DNA from: Hexactinellida sp. DTS-2022
Lineage: Eukaryota > Porifera > Hexactinellida
Assembly (NCBI GenBank): GCA_028753945.1
Contig: JAPNXP010000012.1
Span: 1,426,001 to 1,490,000, forward strand
Reading direction: 5' to 3'
Length of the DNA stretch: 64,000 nucleotides
A model generated the notes under the pieces. It ran no database searches and was not told the DNA's origin. It saw only the letters and a program-made list of their open reading frames with translations. Below, piece by piece: positions 53,641-64,000 of this stretch (position 1 is its first letter; every line of letters begins with the position of its first letter). The position numbers and the translations under genes were made by a program.

Positions 53641-54171
53641 GATCCCGAAGATTTTGAGAAGTACTGATTAGCATACACTTTGATTTACTGTAGTTTAGCA
53701 ACATCAAGTTTTTACTGTGCCGACTACTATGCTATGTAGTGATCAGTTTGGAATTCACTGACTGTCTTTATTACTTTCCTCTTTAGACTGTGCCCTGGGA
53801 ACCTTTATAGATTGAGGGCTGAATGTTGGTGCTGTTGCCATATTGGTGGCAGTATGACCGTATTTCTAAAATGGATTAAAGCAAATAAATCAAATAAAGG
53901 AATTTGTCTGACTTAAGAGATAAAAATCTGAAAATTTAATAGAACATGGACATTAATGATGCGGACACGTTGGTCACACCAGATCACCAATATGCTTACT
54001 CATTATCGCATGATGACGCAATCACTAAATTTCACATTGTTAAATTCTACTATTTTAGGCCTATTTACGCTTTATAATCAATATTAGCAGTATATAAACC
54101 ACACACCAACCGCGAAGCGGTTGGTGTGTGGTTGTGTTCTGCCGCGAAGCGACCTAGCAAGCGAAGCGCGC
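53641..54171 (-). repeat. Gene-free flank and inverted R2 copy
   Basis: 53641-53890 has no clear gene; AAATGGATTAAAGCAAATAA near 53870 might be a LINE tail. 53895-54171 is an inverted R2: the CGCATGATGACG core, then the perfect 15-bp hairpin (54100-54132), then GAAGCGCGCTAG. It preserves the empty site for the 16404-21532 insertion. Confidence 0.7.
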
Positions 54172-54184
54172 TAGTTTTTATTAT

Positions 54185-54890
54185 ACTGTGCCGACTATAC
54201 TATAGTATAGTGGCCCAGTATTTAAATCACTGCCTTTATTTCTATATTATTATTATTATATAAATTATTACTGTGCCGACTATACTTTAGTATAGTGGCC
54301 AGGCTTGGGGCTGATTACGATTACAATCGTAATCGATTGTAATCGATTACAACTTTTCCTGTAATCGTAATCGTAATCATAATCAAGCTTTTCTTGAAGG
54401 ATGTAATCGTAATCGTAATCGTAATCACCCAAATCAGCCCCAGGTATGGCACCAGGCCCCCCCCCCAAATTTTCCACAGTAACTTTAAATAAGGATATAG
54501 TTTCAGGGTTCGCTGATCTCATTGCACCTCCAAATATATATCCGGCCCCTACAAATAATTCTTGGTGGCTACCCCCATGCACACGGGCATTATTTTTCGT
54601 GCGCATGAAACTCCGGGGCTTAATCGAAACAATCGTAATTGCATCGTAAAGAAAATGAATTGTAATCGATTGTAATCGATTACAACATTTCCTGTAATCG
54701 TAATCGTAATCATAATCAAGCTTTTTCTGAAGGATGTAATCGTAATCGTAATCGTAATCACTCACTAGTAATCAGCCCCAGGTCTGAATTAGTGGCCCAG
54801 TTACCCCCAGTATTGGAATCACTGCCTTTATTATTTACTGTGCCGACTATACTATAGTATAGTGGCCCAGTTCTAATCTTACTGCCTTGG
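54185..54890. repeat. Tandem ~100-bp units with nested AATCGTAATC MITEs
   Basis: ACTGTGCCGACTATACTATA..GTATAGTGGCCCAG occurs at 54185, 54271 and 54838. Between them, 54301-54786 is bounded by CAGGCTTGGGGCTGATTACG and AATCAGCCCCAGGTCTG and holds two direct copies of an ATTGTAATCGATTACA block (54330, 54658). This is probably one hAT MITE partly duplicated. The Asp-Tyr-rich frame on the minus strand is an artefact of the repeat. Confidence 0.72.
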
Positions 54891-55528
54891 ATTTTGTTTT
54901 ATTTCTCCGTGTCGCCTCCCCAGGCTAAACCATAAGTGCTAGAGCTCTGAGATTTTCAGGATAGGTGTCTGGTTGTTGATTAATGTGCACTTCGTGGCCT
55001 GATTTTTCAATTTCGACTTGGGAAAAATTTTAACGGGACATTTAGCTTTTTTTGTCCCACATGAAAATAAATGTAATAACAAAAAATATTTTTGAATCAT
55101 TAGTATTAGAAAAGTATTTTGCAACTGATAGCTCTTCACGATTTTGTTAATCCGTCCTCATTTTCCTGATAATTAGGCTCAAAGTTGCCACAATTAACCC
55201 TTAACTTTCTAAAATCGTAAATTCATTAAAATTCAATTATACAATCATTTCGTGGTTTTGATGAAGATCTACTATTTATGAATAATTCAATTGATTCAGT
55301 GTTAATTCGATTCAAGTTATTGTTGATATTATAATCACAATGAAGAATTCTAGTATATATAAATAATTAATTTACATTCAATAGCTATTACTATGCACAT
55401 CAATTTCTGATATCATAGTTACAATAAAGTATTATATTGTAAATGAATAATTCAATTTGATTCAATAGATGCTACTATATAAATCGATTTCTAATACATA
55501 GTTGTATTAAAGTTTTCTCCTATTAATC
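54891..55528. other. AT-rich stretch without features
   Basis: No inverted ends, gene or RNA recognised. ORF-like stretches are short and unsupported. Confidence 0.5.
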
Positions 55529-56192
55529 TGGGGCCTTATTCACTAAACTTCTTAAAACTTAAACTTAAACTTAAGCTTAAACTTAAGCTTAAACTTAAAC
55601 TTAACTTGAACTTAAACTTAACTTAAACTTGGAAACTAGTATAGTACTAGACCCTCCCCTACCAAAAGTATTCGTACACCCAAAAATTTCCTATGGAAAT
55701 AGTACTATATTACTCTAATATTTATCGCTAATGTATACAAATTCTATGAGATGTCGCCACTTTGGTTTCAGAATCGTATTCTACGCCACCGAATTGACCA
55801 TTGTAGAAGCTTTCAACTCAATTACATATTTATTAGTTTGAAAATTATCATCCGGTGTCACCATGTACCACTTCTTCCATTTGTCCCCATGGTACAAGAT
55901 GGGAATAAGAGGTACATGGTGGCACAAGATTATAATTTTCAACCTAATCAGTAGCTAATAAAGTTCAAAGCTTCTTTAAATGTATATTTCGAATGCGTAG
56001 ATTACGAATATGAAATCTAAATTGCAATATTCCATGTATTTAGTGTACAATAAACATTATTATTGACACACTATATTTCTATTTTCTATGGGAATGCTTA
56101 TGGAGTACGAAGACTTTTGGTAGGGCAGTGTATATATAAACTACGTCTATCAACATACAATAAACATTGAACAACTATCCATTCTTTCTTTT

Positions 56193-57264
56193 ATGGCACT
56201 CGCTTTTCTACTTGATCTCGATCTTTCACAAAGTTTGTCACGACAGAGAGTATTTCGTGATAGACTCAACCAAATTGATGTTTATAATGATACAGAATTT
56301 ATCGCGCGTTACAGAGTTACTAAATATATGTTCGTTCAGCTGCAAGAAAAAGTTGTAACGTTCCTTCATCGATCAACTATTCGATCACATTCCATTCCAG
56401 CTCCCACACAATTAGCTGTCACATTACAATTTCTCGCCACCGGTTCATTTCAAACGGTTGTCGCAACTTCACATGGGATATCCCAGCCTTCTGTTTCCCG
56501 ATGTATCCGTACAGTGACAGATGCACTATGTTTTTTTGCCCGAGATTATATAGTTTTCCCAAATCAAATAGATCAATTACGAATACAGCAAAATTTTTTG
56601 GAATTAAATGGCTTTCCACTTGTACTCGGATGTATTGACAGCACACATGTACCTATTTTAGCACCTCCCTGTAACGAAGATCTATTTGTCAACAGGAAAA
56701 ACTTTCACTCCATCAATGTCCAAGCAATACGCGATACCGATTTAAATTTATTGATATTGTCGCCAAATGGCCTGGGTGCACCGGTGCACTCATGATGCCT
56801 TTATTTGGAGGCAGTCTGGTATCAATCGAAGGATTGCTAGTGGAGATATACCCACTGTCAAAGGAAGGTTCCTCGGCGATAGTGGGTATCCACTACGGCC
56901 TAACCTCCTTACAACAATAATTTATCCAATCACGCCAGGGGAGAGGCGCTATAATAGAGCTTTTCTGAAATCTCGAAAAACTATTGAATGCGCTTTTGGA
57001 GTTTGGAAGAGTAGATGGCGATCTATGGACAAAACTGGAGGGACTCTCTGTTACACCCCGGAGAGAGTTTGTCGATTAGTAGTAGCTACAATGGTGCTGC
57101 ATAATTTTTGCATCGATCATAGGCTACAATGGCAGATATATACAAACGAGCAAGAAGATCATATTGTAGAAGATACTATTGCAGAAGATAGTTATCCGGG
57201 TGATACATCAACAACTAATGGAAGTATTGTTCGCCAGTCAGTCATTACAGATTATTTTGATTAA
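56193..57264 (+). pseudogene. Harbinger transposase (HARBI1-like), one frameshift region
   Basis: ATG at 56193. A helix-turn-helix-like region ('SHGISQPSVSRCIRTVTDAL', ~56470-56525) precedes the DDE core. Motifs are 'LVLGCIDSTHVPILAPP' (first Asp, ~56630), 'FLGDSGYPLRP' (second Asp, ~56875) and 'KTIECAFGVWKSRWR' (Glu, ~56985). It ends after 'VLHNFCID' and an acidic tail. A small duplication (GGTGCACCGGTGCA, ~56778) and loss of frame near 56745 separate the two halves; otherwise it is complete at about 350 residues. It acts with the Myb-like partner encoded convergently. Confidence 0.9.
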
Positions 57265-57342
57265 TTATTAAGTTTTATATAGTATAAACCTACAATAATT
57301 ATTGATATACATTCTGTATAGTATAAACATTAAGATTATAAA

Positions 57343-58106
57343 TTAATCATTAGTTTGAAAATGATGAGGGTGCGGAGGAACGAAGGAGTAAAAATACCCG
57401 TGATGATTAGGGGGAGGTGGTAGTGTGGAAGGAACAGTTTGAAAAGGTGGGAAAGTAGGCTGTATTTGGCTAAAATTGTTGGAGAGCATCCTATTTTGAT
57501 TAGATACTACAGCTTCTAAGAGATCCACCACCCGATCCAACTTGCTATCTATACTTTTCAATACAACCAGCTTCTCCTGTTCACTTTGCAAAATAACATT
57601 CTTTACCGAGTGAGTTAAAGCAACATGATCGTCGAAGAATTTTCTTTTTCGACGTGGTTTGATGTCTCTATCTGTTGCACTGCCGATGGACATCTCAGAT
57701 TCACTCAATGGACTGATTGGCGATAAAAGGGAAAGATCAATGCCTGATGCCACACCTTAGAAAAGTTCCTTCCCCTTAATACTTTTATCTTAAGCTCCAT
57801 TTCAGATAAATTTCCTTCAGGGGACCCACCTCCTGTTTTACGGATGGAGGACAACTTGTCGTTTATAATCGGCTTGTGTTTTGCCAAGATGTTAGACCAC
57901 TTCTTAGATACATCATCTTTGGTCCTAACTGTTCCATGAGCCTGTGTAAGCTTTTGGGCGATACCTTCCCAGATGTTAACTTTCTCTTCACTGGTGAGAG
58001 AAGAACTTAGAGCACCGAAGAGATTTGGCTTATTCTCTTGAACTAAGTCAATTAGTAATGCTATCTCCTCGGCGGAAAAATTCTTGGCACGAATTTTCAA
58101 AGACAT
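57343..58106 (-). pseudogene. Harbinger Myb/SANT-like DNA-binding partner, one frameshift
   Basis: ATG at 58106. The N-terminal Myb/SANT-like domain has 'NFSAEEIALLIDLVQENKPN', 'KVNIWEGIAQKL' and 'VSKKWSNILAKHK' (58085-57885). A 'KTGGGSPEG' linker follows. After a one-base shift near 57755, the second half ('DIKPRRKRKFF', then a helical 'LKSIDSKLDRVVDLLEAVV') carries a nuclear-localisation-like basic run and possible coiled coil. In known Harbinger elements this protein brings the transposase to the nucleus and the ends. Confidence 0.85.
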
Positions 58107-58729
58107 CGGAAGTGACAGAATGCAACAATTATTGTAAGTTTGGATAAAATTATTTACTCTTTAGCATCGAAAATTAATTATTTATAGATTTGCCATTTCA
58201 GGATTCAAATCTTGTCATCCTGACGAAGTATTGCGATTGATTGCAAAACAATACTATCGCAATATCCACGCAATTATACATGTATTATTAATAATCCTAG
58301 TCCAACCATGATTTTAAAATAATTATGTGGAACTGTGGAAGTCACTTCATTATATTCTTATTTTAAGTGTATACTATGTTGGGAGATAGTACGAATTGTT
58401 ACAAAGCTCTAAAATTATATTTATTGATGCCATCATATCAAAAAGGAGCGAATAATCAAGTTAAGTCTGCTTCGGACTGGACTTAACTTTTGCTAAGTTT
58501 TTACAGTAAAACTAAGCAAAAACTTAGTTTAAGTTTAAGTTTAAGTTTAAGCAAAAGCTAAGTTTGAGACGAAAACTTAAATTTAAACTTAAACTTAGTT
58601 TAAACTTAGTTTTGTAGCAAAAACTAAGTTTTTTCTTAGTTTAAGTTGAAGTTGAAGTTTAAGAAGTTTAGTGAATAACCCCCCTGGTCGTTGAAATCCC
58701 AAAATGGGTCATACCGTGACCTACGTAAT

Positions 58730-58914
58730 CAGGGTTTCATCCAGGCGTATGCAACGCGCCTGGAGGCGCGTAAATTTGGATGAAAAATTTTCTAGGCGCG
58801 CGAAAATCGATAGATGCTCCCATAGACTTAATACAATATGAGTAATTTAGGCGCGTGGGAGCGATCTCAAACTGAATCTAGGCGCGCGGGAAATTTAGTC
58901 TGGATGAAAGCCTG
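58730..58914. mobile_element. hAT-type MITE, 185 bp
   Basis: CAGGGTTTCATCCAGGCG and GTCTGGATGAAAGCCTG are inverted. CGTAAT flanks both sides. Inserted in the left terminal repeat of P4; removing it restores ACGTAATATCAGGCC. Contains 'ggcgcgcg' repeats. Confidence 0.88.
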
Positions 58915-59175
58915 TCGTAATATCAGGCCTTGGTGCTATCTTCAAAAAATGAACTATGGATAGGTCACAAGGGTTAACACGAAATTTGGGTTATTGAATA
59001 AATAATTGTCTCGTCAACAAGGTTACCCCTATCAGTTAATAAAATATAATTATTGCCCAAAGATCATTTAATCTCTCATAAATAGAAAGAAAATAAGTGA
59101 ATGTACGAATTATGTATAGTAGTTAATGTACTAATTTATTAATACTAACTAATTAACGAAACAGCGCATAAAGAT

Positions 59176-62100
59176 TCATTGTACTTTGAGCTTCTTTAAT
59201 TTACGTTTCTCTTCACCTCTTGATGATATTTGAGAATTTACATTCTTTACCTTATTAGATAAAATGCAATTCGTGGTAGATGTAAGTAGCTTTCGCAACA
59301 CGTCCAAACCTAACGCGTTACACCTGTACACCTCTCCCTCCATGATTCACTTTGATTTTCGTCGATGAAATCAATGGCCAGTTGAATGAGAATCTTGCGA
59401 GAGGGCCCAGCTATTAGTGTTTGCATTAAGTGATCCTTTTGCTCGATTTTTACAAATATTTTCCATAGACAAATAATAGCCTCGAGTACGCAGTCAGATG
59501 GCCATTTAAGAGAACCTCTGTCAAGTAGTGATATCAAAACGTACTTGCTTTCTTTAGGCTCTTCGATTTCTAGAAGTTCAGGTTCCGATAATGCCTGAAG
59601 ACATGCTTCACATTTTGACTTCTTGAAATAAGAATGTACTGCGTAGCCAGCGACAAAAGCCAAACTTTGTAAAGTTCTTATGTCAAGATTTAAATTTGAT
59701 AAATCCTTTAATTCGTTTGAGTAGTCAGTTAGATACAAGTTGGAGTCAGAGACAGTCTGTTCTTCAATAGAGGTAGCAAAAGATTTGAGAAAATCATATA
59801 ATGAAGTTTTTCACCAGAGGATGTAGTACTTACAAATAACTTCAAAATACTAGAGAGTTTCAAACGACGTTCTGTTTCAAGTATTTGGCAATATGTAATG
59901 TGATAGTGTGCTCCGGCCATCATCCGATATAAACCAAAATGATGCTCTAAAGGATCGTTCTGAAGAAAAGAAGTGAGGACATAATCGAAACCACAACTTT
60001 CAGTAAGGTGATTGACAATTTTCGTGAGAGATATCGTTGAATGCTTAAAACTTGTAAACGTTTGCTTGCTTAACTTTCCACTGTCTGGCATATTATGCCA
60101 ATTATCAAGCCATGAGATCAAGTGACTAAGAAAATTAATCTAGCATCATTGTAGCGAAGTAGCATTGAATATTCGTCTTTCAAGTGTATTCCTTTTACGG
60201 GTGTATTAACATTGAAGATTTTCCAAACTTTAGTTATTATTTTTATGAAGTCTGATGTCTGATAGTTGAAAGTCTGTCTCGATGAATCCTGAATAGATAG
60301 AGCAGCAGCAGTAGAGTAATCGAAAACCCTTAGTGCAAGGCTGACATTCTGGCGTTCCAACTTAGAAGGCCAACAAGATTTCGCCGTAAGACGCGGAGCT
60401 AATTTAAGTACGCTGTGTTGATCTGACCTGTAGAACAGACGTACATCTTCGAATGATGCGATGCTTGTGGTGGTTAAATCATCAAACTGAGGATATTGAA
60501 ACGTTTTATTGAAGTCTTTGAGATTTAGCCAGTTGTTACGTATTGATTTTAAGATGTGAACAAAATCGAATAGTAGGAACAAAGTACGGTTAGAATCACA
60601 AGGGTGGGGAACAGAAGGATTCAAAGTTTTGTCAGGTGAGAATAGTTTGAAAATGCTGACATTCATAGGATAGTTATAAGTGCAAAGCACTTGAACTTTA
60701 AGATCACAAAGCTCGACATCACAAATAGCTTTTGTAATTGTCGGAAATAAGATTTCAGCTGATGTTGTAGAACAAGGAATAAGACGTATAATGGTAGACC
60801 ACCGTTTGTATAAGCTAGATACCATTAAAGCTAAAATAGTGCGGGTGGGTTCATTAAGATCCCCAGGGGATCCAAAAATTTTACCAGCCTTGTATGTAAG
60901 ATCCGATTTGACGTGAATTTCGTCCATTTGAATTATAACATTACGTTGTTGATGAGTGAAATGCGCAGTTGCTTGTTTAAGATATACGATGTAGTCATCT
61001 TCTAACCCGATATTAGTGTACAGCTTCTGAAGATTTCTATGATGGGGTAGTGAAAGGCACTCTAGTGATTGCAAATAATTATAACAGATTGGTGAGATTA
61101 AGTGAGACTTCAATGCGACTACTTGTGTAAGTATGTTATACTTGCGTCTATTTTTAGGAACAATAGCATTTTCTAATTGGCACAGTATGAATTGTAAACG
61201 GTTAATATGTGAACGTGTATCGCATGAAACAGTTGATTGAGTATCGAAATCTAAGCTTGATGAGGTTTCTGGTGTTTGTTCTAGCTGTAGTATACATTCC
61301 TTTAGATCAGTGGTTCCCAACCTGGGGTCCATGGACCCCTTGGGGGTCCACGGACCCCTGTAGGGGGTCCACAGGATGTATTACGGACAATGGGAGGGGG
61401 TCCACAGAATGTCTAATATTTACTATAGGGGGTCCACGGTTGAAAAAGGTTGGGAATAGCTGCTTTAGATGTTCGGTAGCCTTAGAAATATGTTGATAGG
61501 TGGTATTAGGACATTCTTTCAAAACTGCTTGTTTCGTATCGATTTCTTGGATTATAGTTTCAATCTGTCTGATATCCTTGACAACGTCCACTGAAATTCG
61601 GATTTCTTTGCCCTCTAGAAAAGCCTTAGCAGTAAGTGAACGATAAATAGACAAGGTGGAATCGATAGATAATATCTGTCCGGATAATGATGGCTTAATA
61701 AAGTGAACTGTGCATTCATCGGAATACCAGTGAACCCAATTATCTGGTAGAGTAACAGAAATGAGCTTTTCTTTGAGATTCTTGAAGTCTATTAATTTGT
61801 ATTTATCAATTTCTGTTATTTGTTCAGCAATACTGAGCTTTAGAGCTTCATCGAACAATTCTTGCTCTTTCGTTTCATAAGTAAGACGGGGAGGTTTAGG
61901 CGTAGAGGAAGAGAGGTATTTAGGGCAGCTAGGTAAGATGCATGGGACAGAATTTTCTGAAAGTTTAGGCTTGCAACGTTCTATTTGCTGGATAGACCCA
62001 TCACCTTGATGAATTTGGTATGTTCGATGGATATCTTCTTCACGAAAATGCTTGATACGTACATACACTGATTTTAAGTCTGACGCGCCTTCTCTGCAAA

Positions 62101-62225
62101 TAGCTCTTATCAATTTGTTAGCCAAGTCTGGGCACTTAGGTAAGGAAAACAAAGGAGTATAAGGTTCGCCTTTGTAATTGCTTCGAACGACAATTGGGTA
62201 CGGAACACGTGTTAGGCATCTTCAT
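59176..62225 (-). pseudogene. P-like THAP transposase of P4, inactivated
   Basis: ATG at 62225 (or 62219, 'MPNTCSVPNCRS'). A one-base shift near 62195 leads into 'NYKGEPYTPLFSLP' and the rest of the THAP domain. There the usual 'VCSKHF' reads 'VRIKHF', so one zinc ligand is lost. The core keeps 'IIQMDEIHVKSD' (~60930) and 'LEHHFGLYRMMAG' (~59940). The second motif reads 'CTYNYPMNV' (~60690), Tyr replacing the catalytic Asp. A hAT MITE (61308-61462) interrupts it. Frames break near 60120 and 59740-59800. The C-terminus 'GEEKRKLKKLKVQ' ends at 59176. About 990 residues originally. Confidence 0.88.
61308..61462. mobile_element. hAT-type MITE, 155 bp
   Basis: Exact 8-bp duplication CTTTAGAT (61300-61307, 61463-61470). 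Ends CAGTGGTTCCCAACCTGGGG and AAAAGGTTGGGAATAGCTG resemble the ends of the hAT element 30735-33067. Interior GGGGTCCACGG repeats. Splits P4 coding sequence. Confidence 0.93.
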
Positions 62226-63288
62226 GGTAGATGAAGGACTCAATTTGAACAAATAAAGCTAAATTTGTGTATAAAAAGCAAGTAAATAATTAGAATCCGT
62301 ATTTGACTAGGTTACGAAAATACGTGCAATGGTATAATAGAGAATAATTTAATGGAGTAAGAGTAAAAAGAACACAAGTAGTCGTGAAAAAAATGGCCGT
62401 CTAATACTATAAAACAAAGTGAATTTGAGATGAAGTCCAGATTAATACGTTTAAAAGTTAATAAAAAAATTATGGTTGAATTATAATTTACCCTTGTGAC
62501 CCATCCATGGTTTTTCTGCGCCAAGGCCTGATATTACGTAGGTCACGGTCATACCTAGAAAAATTTATACAAAGCATATTTTAGTATCATTAGAAGCGGA
62601 ATTTTTCGTAGAATAACATATCCAAAATCCGCTAAAATCCGTTTGGGGAAAGTTTTTTACACGGGTGCCGGTGGCAGTGTCGGCCATTTCATAGTAAATC
62701 GCCGACATTTCCGTAACTAACTTTCTCAAATCAAATCTAATCAACTTTTAATCACCATATTTGTACTCAGCGTAAAATTTCCAGCAATTTGATATATCAC
62801 ATGATAACATTTGGAGGATTTTTCCATAGCAACGCTGGAATGTATCAAAAAATGTCAGGAATGTGCGAACATATCATTCTCAAATTGTGGGCCTATCCAA
62901 TCTAGTGACCCCTCGTTCAACTCCACTAGTATAATTATACATATATCGACCCTCTAAAGTGGGATTTGACGAGATTTTTCTGAAAATCTTCAATTTTAGG
63001 TTTATCTCGAATAATCTCGTCAAATCCCATTTATATCAAATTGCTGGAAATTTTACGCAGAGTACAAATATGTTGATTAAAAGTTGATTAGATTTGATTT
63101 GAGAAAGTTAGTTACGAAAATGTCGGCGATTTACTCTGAAATGGCCGACACTGCCACCTGTGTAAAAAAAATTCGCCAAACGAATTTATCGGATTATGGG
63201 TATGTTATTCTACGAAAAATTCCGCTTCTAGTGATACTAAATTACGCTTTGGATGAATTTTTTCTAGGTTCAACCTTCCAACGACCAG

Positions 63289-64000
63289 ACTATATATGAA
63301 AATTCAATTTCACTCAACAGTTATTCAATTTCAGAACGAATTCTGATATTCAAACAATGGATTAATGAGATGGAATATCTATTTGTATAAATATTTGTCT
63401 ATTTGTGTGCTTGGTGCCCGAAATTAATTAGAGTGTAAGGGGGGTTTTATAACGCATTTATAATGGAATATAAACTTAATCCAATATGTCATTCAAAGTA
63501 AGCTAGTATACACAGTGGCTTAAAACTGTAGTTGATAGGAAATAGGCATTTAGGTTGCAGGTACTCAAAAGTGAAGTATTATTGACATATACGTGTAGGT
63601 TATTGATAGCTGCGAATTGAATGGCAAAAATGATCTATCCACTCTTTTAAGTATAGTTCTGGGCGATTTGTTGTAAATCAATGAAACACAAAATTTTTGG
63701 TTTGTTAACAATCTTTTAATACTCACCCATAAATTTTGCCATAATTATTGTTCAAATATCTTGAACATGGGGAATATTTCGTAAAAGTCCAGTTCCCAAG
63801 GGATATAAGGATTTGTACACTCATGTAAAGGGGGTAGATGGTTACTGAATGTAATTATAACATGTATTAGAACTCATAATACCCTAGATGACTTTTTCTA
63901 GGGGAAAATTCCAAAAATACTCAAGTTTTTTAAAAATTTCCAAATATACTCAACAATACTCAACTAATTTGTAAATATACTCAAGTTTTTCCAAATATAC
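63289..64000. other. Gene-free end of window
   Basis: AT-rich. From 63905 CCAAATATACTCAAG-like units repeat three to four times to the window end, perhaps the start of another array. No gene seen. Confidence 0.5.

Larger units (their letters stand above)
55532..58683 (+). mobile_element. PIF/Harbinger element, 3.15 kb
   Basis: 3-bp duplication CTG (55529-55531, 58684-58686), one of the target triplets known for this superfamily (CWG). Ends GGGCCTTATTCACTAAACTT and the inverse with GGGGGTTATTCAC. Both ends continue as AAACTTAAACTTAAG repeats (55553-55630, 58470-58660). Two convergent genes: transposase (+) and Myb-like protein (-). Confidence 0.92.
58715..62547 (-). mobile_element. P-like element P4, 3.83 kb
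   Basis: Exact 7-bp duplication GTCATAC (58708-58714, 62548-62554). Ends CGTGACCTACGTAAT.. (interrupted by the MITE 58730-58914, continuing ATATCAGGCCTTGG) and inverse CCAAGGCCTGATATTACGTA..GGTCACG. Transposase on the minus strand. Confidence 0.92.
58684..63288. mobile_element. Foldback element carrying P4
   Basis: Left CTGGTCGTTGAAATCCCAAA (58684) and right ending CCTTCCAACGACCAG (63288) are inverted. Arms continue through CCTAGAAAAATTTATACAAA (from 62554) against the inverse at 63230-63270, and GGCAGTGTCGGCCATTTC near 62675 against 63137. P4 sits 31 bp inside the left end. Without P4 it is about 0.77 kb. The centre (62810-62990) resembles repeat R1 (CCATAGCAACGCTGGAATGT). A frame at 63084-63299 is not supported. 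Confidence 0.82.

Noticed and set aside
54280-54765. 161-codon Asp-Tyr-rich frame
   Set aside because: It translates AATCGTAATC repeats of a MITE.

Overview
The window looks like repeat-rich euchromatin or heterochromatin of an invertebrate animal (an arthropod is plausible, but nothing fixes the species). It is AT-rich and has no operons or bacterial signals. It carries THAP/P-like, hAT (ZBED-like), Mutator-like (MULE), PIF/Harbinger, Ginger-like (KRBA2-like integrase) and Tigger/pogo-like elements. Almost everything is transposable-element DNA stacked inside other transposable-element DNA. The only candidate host-type gene is an intronless, divergent actin-like ORF at 38275-39384. Family names come from recognising motifs by eye; no alignment or database search was run.

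Layout. 1-1240: 3' end of a MULE (copy A) whose transposase ends in a RING finger. 1393-3739: complete MULE (copy C) with tandem-array inverted repeats and an 8-bp target-site duplication (TSD). 3748-6157: decayed P-like element P1. 6510-16080: one Ginger-like integrase gene on the minus strand, cut apart by P-like element P3 (9394-13953, itself holding a 9-bp-TSD MULE-type insert), a hAT element, a Tigger-like element and two MITEs. 16404-21532: a 5.1-kb transposon of unassigned superfamily with minisatellite inverted repeats, a 10-bp TSD, a transposase-like gene and an Ulp1/PHD module. 22777-30242: MULE copy B, split by a 5.4-kb element (23803-29204) with long inverted repeats and a TATA duplication. 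30735-33067: nearly intact hAT element.

33068-41178: sparse DNA with a THAP exon, a Mutator-like fragment, an OTU-protease fragment, the actin-like gene and several MITEs. 41186-46892: a P-like MITE that received the best-preserved P-like element P2 (41193-45122) 7 bp inside its own end. 47110-50207: a truncated ZBED-type hAT fused to the 3' half of another P-like element. 50510-53640: a large palindrome with a different hAT MITE in each arm. 55532-58683: complete PIF/Harbinger element with transposase and Myb-like partner. 58684-63288: a foldback element carrying P-like element P4 (58715-62547), which carries two hAT MITEs.

Three themes stand out. (1) Three MULE copies end in a C3HC4 RING finger with invariant ligand spacing, although the transposase upstream is broken. 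(2) Their inverted repeats are tandem arrays with shared rules (two outer ~25-bp units, then 31-bp units starting TGGCAYTWGT), and the 16404-21532 element uses the same principle with other units. (3) P-like elements and related MITEs leave 7-bp duplications at four sites, where 8 bp is usual for P elements. Because many insertions landed in recognisable coding sequence, their boundaries and relative order can be read directly.
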